Source: Salvelinus alpinus
Taxonomy: Eukaryota; Chordata; Actinopteri; Salmoniformes; Salmonidae
DNA: 64,000 bases
Assembly (NCBI RefSeq): GCF_045679555.1
Contig: NC_092096.1
Span: forward strand, 27,275,864 to 27,339,863
Direction: 5' to 3'
The position numbers and the translations under genes are program-made. Shown piece by piece: positions 50,657 to 63,075 of the stretch (within the stretch, counting starts at the first letter, position 1; each line of letters starts with the position of its first letter). The notes beneath the pieces were generated by a model. The model saw nothing but the letters and a program-made list of their open reading frames with translations, ran no database searches and was not told the origin of the DNA.

Positions 50657-52458
50657 CAAGCACCCCCCACAGTAAAAAAGCTGACTAGCATAGCCTAGCA
50701 TAGCGTCACAAGTAAATACTAGCATCTAAATATCATTAAATCACAAGTCCAAGACACCAGATGAAAGATACACATCTTGTGAATCCAGCCATCATTTCTG
50801 ATTTTTAAAATGTTTTACAGGGAAGACACAATATGTAAATCTATTATCTAACCACGTTAGCAAAAGACACAATTTTTTTACTCCACCAGTTTTTTACTCC
50901 ATCAGTAGCTATCACAAATTCGACCAAATAAAGATATAAATAGCCACTAACCAAGAAAAAACTTCATCAGATGACAGTCTGATAACATATTTATTGTATA
51001 GCATATGTTTTGTTAGAAAAATGTGCATATTTCAGGTATAAATCATAGTTTACCATTGCAGCCACTATCACAAAACTCACCAAAGCGACTAGAATAACTA
51101 CAGAGAGCAATGTGTATTACCTAATTACTCATCATAAAACATTTCTTAAAAATACACAGCGTACAGCAATTGAAAGACACAGATCTTGTGAATCCAGACA
51201 ATATTTCAGATTTTCTAAGTGTTTTACAGCGAAAACACAATATAACGTTATATTAGCTTACCACAATAGCAAACATCACAACAGCATTGATTCAAGCAAA
51301 AACATAGCGATTAGTATAAGTCACCAAAATATATTAATTTTTTCACTAACCTTCTCAGAATTCTTCAGATGACAGTCCTATAACATCATATTACACAATG
51401 CATACAGAGTTTGTTCGAAAATGTGCATATTTAGCGGCACAAATCGTGGTTATACAATGAGAATAGTGTCCAAAACTTAGAGCAAACTGTCCGGCGCCAT
51501 CTTGGTGAAGCACCTATTCTAATCGAAAACTATTCATAAACTTGACTAAAAAATACAAGTTGGACAGCTAATGAAAGATAAATTAGTTCTTAATGCAATC
51601 GCTGTGTTAGATTTTTAAAATGAACGTTACTAGACATACAGTGTGCGTTACAGCCAGACCAGTGCCTGCAAAAATGGCGACCAAACACTTTTACATTTTT
51701 CCACATAAATACGGAATAACATCATAAATAGCTCTTACTTTTGGACGAGCTTCCATCAGAATCTTGGGCAAGGTGTCCTTTGTCCAAAAGAATCGTTGCT
51801 TGGTTGTAAAACGTCGTCTTCAACTTCGGAATTAGCAGCTAACAATAGCCATGTGGAGCAGACATGCCCAATCCTCAAAATGCAATACTAAGGAAATTCC
51901 GAAAATAGCAATATACTCGCATAAACTGATATAACTCGGTTTAAAATAACTTCGTTATGATGTTTCTAACACCTATATCGAATTAAATTACAGACGGATA
52001 TATCTCAGGCCGATAACTGAGCGTTCCAAAATTTCATCCTGAGGTCTTGCTTCGCGTCATGACGAACGACAAAAAGAGAGGTCCCTCCGTTCCTTGGAGC
52101 TTTATAAGCTCTGAGATCTACGTAGACACTCCATTCCAATTCTCATTGGTTACTGACATCCAGGGGAAGGCGGGTGCAGTTCATGTCGACCCATAGGACA
52201 CATACAGAGTTTTAAACTGATCTCAGAACAGAGCATCGTTTTCAGATCTTCGCAGTTCCTGTCATGATTTTCGCTGCAGAACGAGTTCTGTTTCACCCAC
52301 AGACATAATTCAAACGGTTTTAGAAACTAGAGATTGTTTTCTATCCAATAATAATAATAATATGCATATTGTACGAGCAAGAATTGAGTACGAGGCAGTT
52401 TAATTTGGGAAAGCAAAATGTCGAAGTTGAAACAGCACCCCCTGTAGTGTCAATTATC
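50657..52458 (-). mobile_element. Modular salmonid repeat, three ~405-bp modules (TTAA-type family)
   Basis: Inserted near the outer end of Tc1 element C: the expected ATAGTTTGTTAACAAGAAAT is interrupted. Read on the minus strand, its head (ATATGCATATTATTATTATT, GGATAGAAAACA, TTTCTAAAACCGTTTGAA) matches the head of the element at 42413-43779. It holds three tandem modules, marked by ATTTTTAAAA-type motifs at 50801, about 51210 and 51611. The target lies at a TTAA in siblings; here one side reads TTAT and about 8 bp of the other flank are missing. No ORF is present. Confidence 0.7.
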
Positions 52459-52588
52459 AAGAAATTTGTGGAGTGGTTGAAAAACACGTTTTAATGACTC
52501 CAACCTAAGTATATGTAAACTTCCGACTTCAACTGTATATATCGTTTTTTTGTGTGCTCTAGGGCAATGGTGTCTAGATGGAATTTGT

Positions 52589-52636
<48 letters not shown>

Positions 52637-52650
52637 CTTATCTCTTTATC

Positions 52651-52725
52651 AATTTCAATTCAATTAAATGTTCTTTATTGGCATGACATAACAATGTATA
52701 TATTTCCAATGCGTACTTTGGAGAT
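52651..52725 (-). mobile_element. LINE 3'-end fragment
   Basis: CAATTTCAATTCAATT followed by TTCTTTATTGGCATGACATA matches the 3' terminus of the LINE at 47842-49091. Only the end survives. Confidence 0.6.
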
Positions 52726-52771
52726 TAAGTGACGGACATGTGCAGGTTGGTTGGCCTGTCAGACAATGTCC

Positions 52772-52886
52772 CCTCTGTCTCTGTCTCTGTCTCTGTCTCT
52801 GTCTCTGTCTCTGTCTCTGTCTCTGTCTCTGTCTCTGTCTCTGTCTCTGTCTCTGTCTCTGTCTCTGTCTCTGTCTCTGTCTCTCT
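52772..52886. repeat. (CTGTCT)n hexanucleotide repeat
   Basis: About 19 perfect units; a (CT)n of about 40 bp lies upstream at 52591-52630. Confidence 0.95.
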
Positions 52887-53317
52887 CGACCACTGTTGCT
52901 TTGTTTCTTTGATTTGATGCTAGTGAGTCATACCACCTGCTCTGTCTTTCTTTACTCCCTTTTTTCTCCCCCTCTCCGTCCCCACTTCCAGGACCTCTAT
53001 ACAATCTTCCTTCCATACAACGATGGACCATTGTCCTCTCAGACACCTGATACTGAAGAGCAGCCAACATACACACAAAAAAACACACACACACACACAC
53101 CTGACCCGTTCAGCAGATGACACCACAGCCCTTCATTGTCTGGTCGCCCCCGCTCTGAACCCTACTCCTGCACTCTCTCCATCCCTCTCTCTTTCTTCCT
53201 CTGTCTGAAAGACTCTCTCTCTCTTTCTTTACATATTTTTAATACACTCTCTCTCTCTTTCTCTCTCAATCGAACTTTACTCTCTCATTAATATCTCTCT
53301 CAATGTTCTTCTCTTTG

Positions 53318-56300
53318 CAATACCCACTCTGCTCCCCTCTCTCAATACCCACTCTGCTCCCCTCTCTCAATACCCAGTCTGCTCCACTCTCTCAATACCC
53401 ACTCTGCTCCCCTCTCTCAATACCCACTCTGCTCCCCTCTCTCAATACCCACTCTGCTCCCCTCTCTCAATACCCAGTCTGCTCCACTCTCTCAATACCC
53501 AGTCTGCTCCCCTCTCTCAATACCCAGTCTGCTCCCCTCTCTCAATACCCAGTCTGCTCCACTCTCTCAATACCCAGTCTGCTCCACTCTCTCAATACCC
53601 AGTCTGCTCCACTCTCTCAATAACCAGTCTGCTCCCTCTCTCAATACCCACTCTGCTCCCTCTCTCAATACCCAGTCTGCTCCACTCTCTCAATACCCAG
53701 TCTGCTCCACTCTCTCAATACCCAGTCTGCTCGCTCTCTCAATACCCAGTCTGCTCCCCTATCTCAATACCCAGTCTGCTCCACTCTCTCAATACCCAGT
53801 CTGCTCCACTCTCTCAATACCCAGTCTGCTCCACTCTCTCAATACCCAGTCTGCTCCACTCTCTCAATACCCAGTCTGCTCCACTCTCTCAATACCCAGT
53901 CTGCTCCACTCTCTCAATAACCAGTCTGCTCCCTCTCTCAATACCCAGTCTGCTCACTCTCTCCATCCCTCTCTCTTTCTTCCTCTGTCTGAAAGACTCT
54001 CTCTCTCTTTCTTTACATATTTTTAATACACTCTCTCTCTCTTTCTCTCTCAATCGAACTTTACTCTCTCATTAATATCTCTCTCAATGTTCTTCTCTTT
54101 GCAATACCCACTCTGCTCCCCTCTCTCAATACCCACTCTGCTCCCCTCTCTCAATACCCAGTCTGCTCCACTCTCTCAATACCCACTCTGCTCCCCTCTC
54201 TCAATACCCACTCTGCTCCCCTCTCTCAATACCCACTCTGCTCCCCTCTCTCAATACCCAGTCTGCTCCACTCTCTCAATACCCACTCTGCTCCCCTCTC
54301 TCAATACCCAGTCTACTCCACTCTCTCAATACCCAGTCTGCTCCCCTCTCTCAATACCCAGTCTGCTCCACTCTCTCAATACCCAGTCTGCTCCCCTCTC
54401 TCAATACCCAGTCTGCTCCACTCTCTCAATACCCAGTCTGCTCCACTCTCTCAATACCCAGTCTGCTCCACTCTCTCAATAACCAGTCTGCTCCCTCTCT
54501 CAATACCCACTCTGCTCGCTCTCTCAATACCCACTCTGCTCGCTCTCTCAATACCCAGTCTGCTCCCTCTCTCAATACCCAGTCTGCTCCCCTCTCTCAA
54601 TACCCAGTCTGCTCCCTCTCTCAATACCCAGTCTGATCCCCTCTCTCAATACCTAGTCTGCTCCACTCTCTCAATACCCAGTCTGCTCCCCTCTCTCAAT
54701 ACCCAGTCTGCTCCCTCTCTCAATACCCACTCTGCTCCCTCTCTCAATACCCAGTCTGCTCCACTCTCTCAATACCCAGTCTGCTCCCCTCTCTCAATAC
54801 CCAGTCTGCTCCACTCTCTCAATACCCAGTCTGCTCCACTCTCTCAATACCCAGTCTGCTCCACTCTCTCAATACCCAGTCTGCTCGCTCTCTCAATACC
54901 CAGTCTGCTCCCCTCTCTCAATACCCAGTCTGCTCCACTCTCTCAATACCCAGTCTGCTCCACTCTCTCAATACCCAGTCTGCTCCACTCTCTCAATACC
55001 CAGTCTGCTCCACTCTCTCAATACCCAGTCTGCTCCACTCTCTCAATACCCAGTCTGCTCCACTCTCTCAATAACCAGTCTGCTCCCTCTCTCAATACCC
55101 AGTCTGCTCGCTCTCTCAATACCCAGTCTGCTCCCTCTCTCAATACCCACTCTGCTCGCTCTCTCAATACCCAGTCTGCTCCCCTCTCTCAATACCCAGT
55201 CTGCTCCCTCTCTCAATACCCACTCTGCTCGCTCTCTCAATACCCAGTCTGCTCCACTCTCTCAATACCCAGTCTGCTCCACTCTCTCAATACCCAGTCT
55301 GCTCCACTCTCTCAATACCCAGTCTGCTCCACTCTCTCAATAACCAGTCTGCTCCCTCTCTCAATACCCAGTCTGCTCGCTCTCTCAATACCCAGTCTGC
55401 TCCCTCTCTCAATACCCACTCTGCTCGCTCTCTCAATACCCAGTCTGCTCCCCTCTCTCAATACCCAATCTGCTCCCTCTCTCAATACCCACTCTGCTCA
55501 CTCTCTCAATACCCAGTCTGCTCCCCTCTCTCAATAACCAGTCTGCTCCCTCTCTCAATACCCACTCTGCTCGCTCTCTCAATACCCAGTCTGCTCCCTC
55601 TCTCAATACCCACTCTGCTCGCTCTCTCAATACCCAGTCAGCTCCCCTCTCTCAATACCCAGTCTGCTCCCTCTCTCAATACCCACTCTGCTCGCTCTCT
55701 CAATACCCAGTCTGCTCCCCTCTCTCAATACCCAGTCTGCTCCCTCTCTCAATACCCACTCTGCTCGCTCTCTCAATACCCAGTCTGCTCCCCTCTCTCA
55801 ATAACCAGTCTGCTCCCTCTCTCAATACCCACTCTGCTCGCTCTCTCAATACCCAGTTTGCTCCCCTCTCTCAATACCCAGTCTGCTCCCCTCTCTCAAT
55901 AACCAGTCTGCTCCCTCTCTCAATACCCAGTCTGCTCCCCTCTCTCAATACCCAGTCTGCTCCCTCTCTCAATACCCAGTCTGCTCCCCTCTCTCAATAC
56001 CCAGTCTGCTCCCCTCTCTCAATACCCAGTCTGCTCCCCTCTCTCAATACCCAGTCTGCTCCACTCTCTCAATACCCAGGCTGCTCCCCTCTCTCAATAC
56101 CCACTCTGTTCGCTCTCTCAATACCCAGTCTGCTCACTGTCTCAATACCCAGTCTGCTACCCTCTCTCAATACCCAGTCTGCTCCCTCTCTCAATACCCA
56201 CTCTGCTCGCTCTCTCAATACCCAGTCTGCTCCCTCTCTCAATACCCAGTCTGCTCCCCTCTCTCAATACCCAGTCTGCTCCCCTCTCTCAAAACCCAGT

Positions 56301-56940
56301 CTGCTCCCCTCTCTCAATACCCAGTCTGCTTCCCTCTCTCAATACCCAGTCTGCTCCCTTCTCTCAATACCCAGTCTGCTCCCCTCTCTCAATACCCAGT
56401 CTGCTCCCTCTCTCAATACCCACTCTGCTCGCTCTCTCAATACCCAGTCTGCTCCCTCTCTCAATACCCACTCTGCTCCCCTCTCTCAATACCCAGTCTG
56501 CTCCCCTCTCTCAATACCCAGTCTGCTCCCCTCTCTCAATACCCAGTCTGCTCCCCTCTCTCAAAACCCAGTCTGCTCCCCTCTCTCAATACCCAGTCTG
56601 CTCCCCTCTCTCAAAACCCAGTCTGCTCCCCTCTCTCAATACCCAGTCTGCTCCCCTCTCTCAATACCCAGTCTGCTCCCCTCTCTCAATACCCAGTCTG
56701 CTCCCCTCTCTCAAAACCCAGTCTGCTCCCCTCTCTCAATACCCAGTCTGCTCCCCTCTCTCAATACCCAGTCTGCTCCCCTCTCTCAATACCCAGTCTG
56801 CTCCCTTCTCTCAATACCCAGTCTGCTCCCTCTCTCAATACCCAGTCTGCTTCCCTCTCTCAAAACCCAGTCTGCTCCCTCTCTCAATACCCACTCTACC
56901 CACTCTGCTCGCTCTCTCAATACCCAGTCTGCTCCCTCTC
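53318..56940. repeat. 3.6-kb minisatellite, 24-26-bp units
   Basis: The unit CTCTCAATACCCAGTCTGCT + CCCCT varies between 24 and 26 bp (CAGT/CACT, CCCCT/CCACT/CGCT). The leader sequence and first array block (53171 onward) are repeated 784 bp downstream (53955 onward), so a ~784-bp segment including unique leader has been tandemly duplicated. The array ends at a junction with LINE sequence at about 56941. Confidence 0.95.
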
Positions 56941-56942
56941 AT

Positions 56943-57915
56943 TGTTATACTAATTTCCGCGACGCATATAAGGCCCTCCCCCGCCCCCCTTTCGGAAAAG
57001 CTGACCACGACTCCATTTTGTTGATTCCAGCCTACAAACAGAAACTAAAACAACAAGCTCCCGCGCTCAGGTCTGTTCAACGCTGGTCCGACCAATCTGA
57101 TTCCACGCTTCAAGACTGCTTCGATCACGCGGATTGGAATATGTTCCGCATTGCGTCCAACAACAATATTGACGAATATGCTGATTCGGTGAGCGAGTTC
57201 ATTAGGAAGTGCATTGACGATGTCGTACCCACAGCAACGATTAAAACATTCCCAAACCAGAAACCGTGGATTGACGGCAGCATTCGCGTGAAACTGAAAG
57301 CGCGAACCACTGCTTTTAACCAGGGCAAGGTGACCGGAAGCATGACCGAATACAAACAGTGTAGCTATTCTCTCCGCAAGGCAATCAAACAGGCTAAGTC
57401 CCAGTACAGAGACAAAATCGAGTCGCAATTCAACAGCTCAGACACAAGAGGTATGTGGCAGGGTCTACAGTCAATCACGGATTACAAAAAGAAAACCAGC
57501 CCCGTCGCAGACCAGGATGTCTTGCTCCCAGACAGGCTAAACAACTTTTTTGCCCGCTTTGAGGACAATACAATGCCACTGACACGGCCCCCTACCAAAA
57601 CCTGCGGGCTCTCCTTCACTGCAGCCGAGGTGAGTAAAACATTTAAACGTGTTAACCCTCGCAAGGCTGCAGGCCCAGACGGCATTCCCAGCCGCGTCCT
57701 CAGAGCATGCGCAGACCAGCTGGCTGGTGTGTTTACGGACATATTCAATCAATCCTTATCCCAGTCTGCTGTTCCCACATGCTTCAAGAGGGCCACCATT
57801 GTTCCTGTTCCCAAGAAAGCTAAGGTAACTGAGCTAAACGACTACCGCCCCGTAGCACTCACTTCCGTCATCATGAAGTGCTTTGAGAGACTAGTCAAGG
57901 ACCATATCATGTCAT
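56943..57915 (+). mobile_element. LINE fragment: end of endonuclease to start of reverse transcriptase
   Basis: One open frame from RDAYKALPRPPFGKADHDSI through the linker to SFTAAEVSKTFKRVNPRKAAGPDGIPSRVL and NDYRPVALTSVIMKCFERLV, the RT start (motifs 0-2). The endonuclease end (SDH-type motif, here ADH) is at the left edge. It stops abruptly at KDHIMS; the following sequence is unrelated, and the catalytic YADD region is absent. It belongs to the same family as the minus-strand endonuclease fragment at 61446-62126, since both share AYKALPRPPFGK and LLIPAYKQ. No stop codon over about 320 codons suggests a fairly young fragment. Clade (CR1/L2/Rex group) is tentative. Confidence 0.88.
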
Positions 57916-58218
57916 TTGGTCTAATGGGGTGTAGTTGTATTGTGTCAAGTCCAAGCGTGTGAGAGTGGTTTATTGTATCTTTATTGTATCTGACGTGTTG
58001 GGCCCATATGGCCAGTGAGCAGACTGGTCCAGGACAAAAAATGGAGGATCGTTTGGCAGAGCACGGACCGTTTCCTCCGCAGGCCCCTCGTTCCTCTCGC
58101 TCCCCTTTGAGATGAGGTGATACACACACACAACTCTCACCTTCCGTATCCCTCTCTCCGTCTCTCCATCTCTCTCTGTCTCTAGGTCTCTCCGTCTCTC
58201 CGTCTTTCTCGCTCTGTC

Positions 58219-58220
<2 letters not shown>
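57916..58220. other. Intergenic, no gene seen
   Basis: Short spacer between the LINE fragment and a (CA)n; no coding signal. Confidence 0.5.

Positions 58221-58301
<81 letters not shown>
58221..58301. repeat. (CA)n microsatellite
   Basis: About 40 CA units. Confidence 0.95.
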
Positions 58302-58304
<3 letters not shown>

Positions 58305-58490
58305 GGTTGAGGTGTTATCAGGTCACTGTGTGAGGTAATGAAGCATTCTGCTGTGTCCTGCCAGGGCATTGGAGTGTGTGCCAGGCAGTGAATGTCCTGA
58401 GATGGGCACTGCCCAGCCTGGCTCAGGTTACTGTCCTGCCCAGGACTTCCTGTGCAGCAGATGTCACACCAGCATGGGAAGAGGAAGAGG

Positions 58491-58658
<168 letters not shown>

Positions 58659-58840
58659 GGGAAACTGGGGGAATCTCTACATAAATCTAGTCCCCCTCCA
58701 TCTTACCCTTGGGTGAGTCCACTGTTAAAACCCACAGGAACAGGCTACCACATAGGACAGGTCTACACGGCAAACATGGGCTTTTTGAACATATAGTGCA
58801 CATTGTGAATGTGTCCACAGACGAAGGGGTTGTCATCGAT

Positions 58841-59000
58841 CACAGGAGGTTGGTGGCACCTTAATTGGGGAGGACATCGATTTAATGTCTAGAGTGTGGA
58901 ATGGTATCAAATACATCAAACACATGGTTTCCATGGTTTCCATGTGTTTGGTGACATTCCATCCACTCCGTTTCAGCCATTGTTATGAGCCGTTCAGCAG
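58841..59000. mobile_element. Salmonid-type foldback MITE, copy 2
   Basis: Starts CACAGGAGGTTGGTGGCACC and contains ATCAAACACATGGTTTCCAT plus a small TTTCCATGG duplication; the right arm is truncated after GAGCCGTTCAGCAG. Homologous to the copies at 8640-8810 and 59958-60120. Confidence 0.7.
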
Positions 59001-59957
59001 TACTACCGATTTGTTACTCTTTTCATCACATTTCATCAACTGCAGCCAATGTGAAGATCGAGTTATCAATTTTATTTTCTAAACATTATATGGTTTGACA
59101 TTTGAATTCTATTTGAAAGGAGTTTGTAATCCGTCAGCTGGTTTTGTTTTGAACAAAGAGCAGACTGCACATGTAGGCTACAGCCATCTCACTGGTCCTT
59201 TGTTTGCTGAGCTCCTGTCAGACAGATTGTCATTTTCGGTTAACATCCACAGTCACAGTAGATGATTGAATTCAGACTGTCTGTGTTTCATCAGGGCTGA
59301 GTCTGAATTTGGTCTGAATTCCATGTGTTCTATGTCTTCAGCGATAGTTTCACATTCTATGTTCTGCTCGGGTTCTGCTTTCGTTTTTTCAGTCTTAACA
59401 GCAATCCCTGCTTTCACATACGTGCTGACTTTTCCTGTTCAGGTAGTGCCTACATGTTCAAACATTGTGCTATATGGGAGTGTTGGCAGAGTGCTATGTT
59501 ACAGAGAGGAGGAGATGACATGTGCATGTACTGTAAATGATTACTATTACGTAAAATATGAACCGTCAGTATTCTCTCACCCGTCTTCCTCCCACATGGC
59601 AGTCCAACTGTACTGTGCTGTACACACACACACGCACACGCACACGCATGCACACGCACACACGCGCAAGACTGAAACCTACAGCCAAGCATATATCATG
59701 AATTTAGAGTGATGCAGTTTCTCCTGGTGGAACAGAGGAGCCACTTCAGACGCTGAGACCTTGAGTCTTTAATGACTGATGTGTGGGATGGAGCATTGGG
59801 ATGGCAAGACGATCTTAGCTTGCTGTGTGTGTGTTTCTACATGTGAGTATGTGTGTGTATGTGCACACGCAAGCTTTTGTGTGTATACGCCCACCATCAG
59901 AAACCCATCAAACTAACAGTTCTTCTGTATCCATGTGCCTGTGTCTTCTCTCCACAC
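59001..59957. other. Intergenic, no gene seen
   Basis: Unique-looking sequence with a short CACACG tract at about 59622-59665. An ORF of 148 codons at 59266-59712 has no recognisable domain and is not called. Confidence 0.5.
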
Positions 59958-60120
59958 CACAGGAGGCTGGTGGCACCTTCATTGGGGAGGACGGGCTCGT
60001 GGTAATGGTTAGAGCGGAATTAATGGAAATGGTGTCAAATACATGGTTTCTATGTGTTTCATGCCATTCGCTCCGTTCCAGCCATTATTATGAGCCGTCC
60101 TCCCCTCAGCAGCCTCCACT
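59958..60120. mobile_element. Salmonid-type foldback MITE, copy 3
   Basis: CACAGGAGGCTGGTGGCACC at the left and CCTCCCCTCAGCAGCCTCC at the right form inverted arms; the interior has ATGGTTTCTATGTGTTTCAT. It is the most complete of the three copies in this orientation. Confidence 0.75.
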
Positions 60121-60685
60121 GTTCCACACGTACACCTGACAGAGCCTACTATCACCACGACCTCCACGGTTGATTTAAACACTTTCCCTTTCATTATTCA
60201 GTGCTACTGTAATTACTCTGTCTGAGTCGCGGTGAGCTGGTGTGGCTGCGGCCACAGCTGTTAATGTGAATAACAGGACTGTGGACTGACACTTAGCATC
60301 AAGGCCCAAGTCATACTGCTCTGTTTCTGTAGTGCATCTATCTATAGGGTCCCTCCTACTCCCGGCCCACTCCTGTAATGTTCCCCCCTTACGTTACAGC
60401 CCTAGTGTTTGCCTGACATGCTGACCAGACCGCTCAAGATCGTGCGTTCGACCATCGCGCGCATGTTGATTTTGTCCACCCACACTAGACGCGATGAGGA
60501 CACGCAGGTTGAAATATCAAAACAAACTCTGAACCAACTATATTAATTTGGGGACAGGTTGAAAAGTTAACATTTATGGCAATTTAGCTAGCTAGCTTGC
60601 TGTTGATAGCTAATTTGTCCTGGGATATAAACATTGGGTTGGTATTTTACCTGAAATGCACAAAGTCCTCCACTCTAACAATTAA

Positions 60686-61440
60686 TTAGGGCTAGGCCCC
60701 TTTTTTCTCAATTTCTGCCTGAATGACATGCTCAAAGTAAACTGCCTGTTGCTCAGGCCCTGAAGCCAGGATATGCATATAATTGGTACCATTGGAAAGA
60801 AAACACTTTGAAGTTTGTAGAAATGTTAAAATAATGTAGGAGAATATAACACAATAGATAGGATAGGAGAAAATCCAAAGGAAAACCAACCAGAATCTTT
60901 TTTTGAGAGCCCATGCTCTTACAATGGAAAGTATAGGGGCATACTAAATTCTAGCTCCCAGGATGCAATTCCTATGGCTTCCACAGGGTGTCAGCAGTCT
61001 ATGTTCAAGGTATCAGGCTTGTAACTTCCAAAACGAATAAGAAATATCAGTTTTAGCACAGGGACACAGTCTTGGAAATTTGTGTATGTGCGTGCGATGA
61101 AGACGCACCTGCTAAAATCAGTTTTCAATTGAACATACTTCTTTCCGTAAGAAATATTATAGTTTGATTACATTTTAGGGTATTTGAGGAGTACATAGAA
61201 ACATATTTTGACTTGTTGAAACAAAGTTTAGGAGTAGATTTTCGGATTCCTTTCGTTCCATGTTGAAGGAGTGGATTACTCAAATCGATGGCGCCAACTA
61301 AACAGACTTTTTGGGATATAAAGAAGGATTTTATCTAACAAAACGACATTACAAGTTATAGCTGTGTTAGCAAAACAGTTCTGTAGTTTAGCATCTGCTT
61401 CATCTGACAACTTTTTTATAGACCGAGTCACTGGTGCTTC
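60686..61440 (+). mobile_element. Modular salmonid repeat, short copy
   Basis: It begins directly after a TTAA (60682-60685) with TTAGGGCTAGG. It then has AGTAAACTGCCTGTTGCTCA, ATATGCATATAATTGGTACC and GGAAAGAAAACACT, the same head as the elements at 42413 and 50657. Only about one module (GGGATATAAAGAAGGATTTT, TCTAACAAAACGAC) is present before the junction with LINE sequence at about 61440. Confidence 0.6.
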
Positions 61441-61445
61441 CTGCT

Positions 61446-62126
61446 TTAATTTTGCTTGTAAGCAGGAATCAGGAGGATAGAGTTATGGTCAGATTTGCCA
61501 AATGGAGGGCGAGGGAGAGCTTTGTACGCGTCTCTGTGTGTGGAGTAAAGGTGGTATAGAATTTTTTTCCTTCTGGTTGCATATTTAACATGCTGATAGA
61601 AATGAGGTAAAACTGATTTAAGTTTGCCTGCATTAAAGTCCCCGGCCACTAAGAGCACCGCCTCTGGATGAGTGTTTTCCTGTTTGCTTATGGCGGAATA
61701 CAGCTCACTGAGTGCGGTTTTAGTGCCAGCCTCGATCTGTGGTGGTATGTAGACAGCTACGAAAAATACAGATGAAAACTCTCTAGGTAGATAGTGTGGT
61801 CTACAGCTTATCATGAGATACTCTACCTCAAGCGAGAACAACCCTGAGACTTCCTTAGATAACATGCACCAGCTATTGTTTACAAATATGCATAGGCCCC
61901 CGCCCCGTGTCTTACCAGAGGCTGCTGTTCTGACTTGCCGATAGGGTGTATAACCCGCCAGCTGTATGTTATTAATGTTGTCGTTCAGCCACAACTCGGT
62001 GAAACATAAGATATTACAGTTTTTAATGTCCCGTTGGTAGGATATACGTACTTTCAGTTCGTCCCATTTATTTTCCAGCGATTGAATGTTAGCTAGCAGA
62101 ACGGAAGGCAAGGGCAGATTAGCCAC
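61446..62126 (-). mobile_element. LINE fragment: intact-frame APE-type endonuclease domain
   Basis: A 226-codon open frame covers the whole apurinic-type endonuclease. It reads VLLANIQSLENKWDEL (Asn motif), CFTELWLND (catalytic Glu), RGGGLCIFVNNSW, FVAVYIPPQ, LLVAGDFNAG (catalytic Asp/Asn) and PFGKSDHNSI (Ser-Asp-His). In LINEs this domain nicks the target DNA to prime reverse transcription. The ORF stops right after LLIPAYKQN; no RT follows. Upstream, on the same strand, 5' sequence of the element continues to about 62440 in broken frames (RHPARPRSLGFAGQRKHF). It is a retroelement piece, not a host nuclease. Confidence 0.87.
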
Positions 62127-62767
62127 TCATCGACTCACCCTCACAAGGCATCACTTTCCGAGAAATGTTTCCTTTGTCCAGCGAATCCCAGGGATCTGGG
62201 CCTGGCCGGGTGTCTGTAGTATATCCCTCGCATCCGAGTCATTGAAGAAGAACTCCTCCTCCATTTTGAGGTGAATAATCCCAGTTCTGATGTCCAGAAG
62301 CTCTTTTCGGTCATAAGAGATGGTAGCAGCAACATTATGTACAAAACAAGTTATGGACAACGCGTAAAAACTAACAAAATAGCATTGTTGGTTAAGAGCC
62401 CATAAGAGAGTAGCCCTACCCTCCGGCGCCATCTTGAGTTTGAGGGTATATGCTCCTAAAAACCAATGAGGAGATGGGAGAGAAAGGACTTGCAGCGCGT
62501 CAAGCATCACAAATATAACAAAGTTCTATTTTAGTTTCTGGCTACGCTGACTCTCGTTGAAGCGCGCGAGCAGTGTTAGTGCAATGATTGAATAACATGT
62601 ATGTGTAAATATATTTTGCAACGCTTGCACATGCGACGCGTGCGGTGTGGTCAGCATGTTAGTCAGGGGACCGCGTTACGTCAGCACATCAGAGAGAGAG
62701 AGAGAAAATGTGAAAACAAATCAAATTATGGTCAACTCCCTTATCTATTAAGTAAAATACCATAATG

Positions 62768-63075
62768 TGCCATCACAGCCGAAAGATTTGTGACCTGTTG
62801 CCACAAGAAAAGGGCGACCTGCTAAGAAGAACGAACACCATTGTAAATACAACCCATATTTATGTTAATTTATTTTCCCTTTTGTACTTGAACTCTTTGC
62901 CCACTGTTACAACACTGTACATAGCTATAATATTTTCTGAGTGTAATGTTTACTGTTAATTTCTGATTGTTTAATTAACTTTTGTTCATTATCTACAGTA
63001 TTTCACGTGCTATGGCAATGTGAACATATGTTTCCCCTGCCAATGAAGCCCTTTGAATTGAACTGAAAGAGAGAG
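62768..63075 (+). mobile_element. LINE 3'-end fragment
   Basis: The sequence reads AITAERFVTCCHKKRATC then a stop, matching the tail (AITAGRFVSRYHKKRAT) of the minus-strand LINE at 47842-49091. It ends ...CCAATGAAGCCCTTTGAATT GAACTGAAAG, the same terminus. It is 5'-truncated to about 300 bp. Confidence 0.8.

Larger units (their letters stand above)
60413..62662. mobile_element. Salmonid repeat with TIRs, hosting nested insertions
   Basis: Left end CTGACATGCTGACCAGACCG at 60413; the right end is the inverse of CTAACATGCTGACCACACCG (to 62662), 18 of 20 matching. The outer parts are 60413-60685 and about 62440-62662 (the latter with CCAATGAGGAGATGGGAGAG). The middle is foreign: a modular repeat followed by a LINE piece. 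No clear target duplication was seen at the ends. The transposon superfamily is unknown to me. Confidence 0.6.

Noticed and set aside
59266-59712. 148-codon + strand ORF
   Set aside because: No recognisable domain, ends in a CACACG tract and lies in intergenic sequence; composition does not look coding.
61446-62126. Host apurinic endonuclease gene
   Set aside because: Ends in the LINE-type SDH motif and linker, has LINE 5' sequence upstream and no introns; it is a retroelement fragment.
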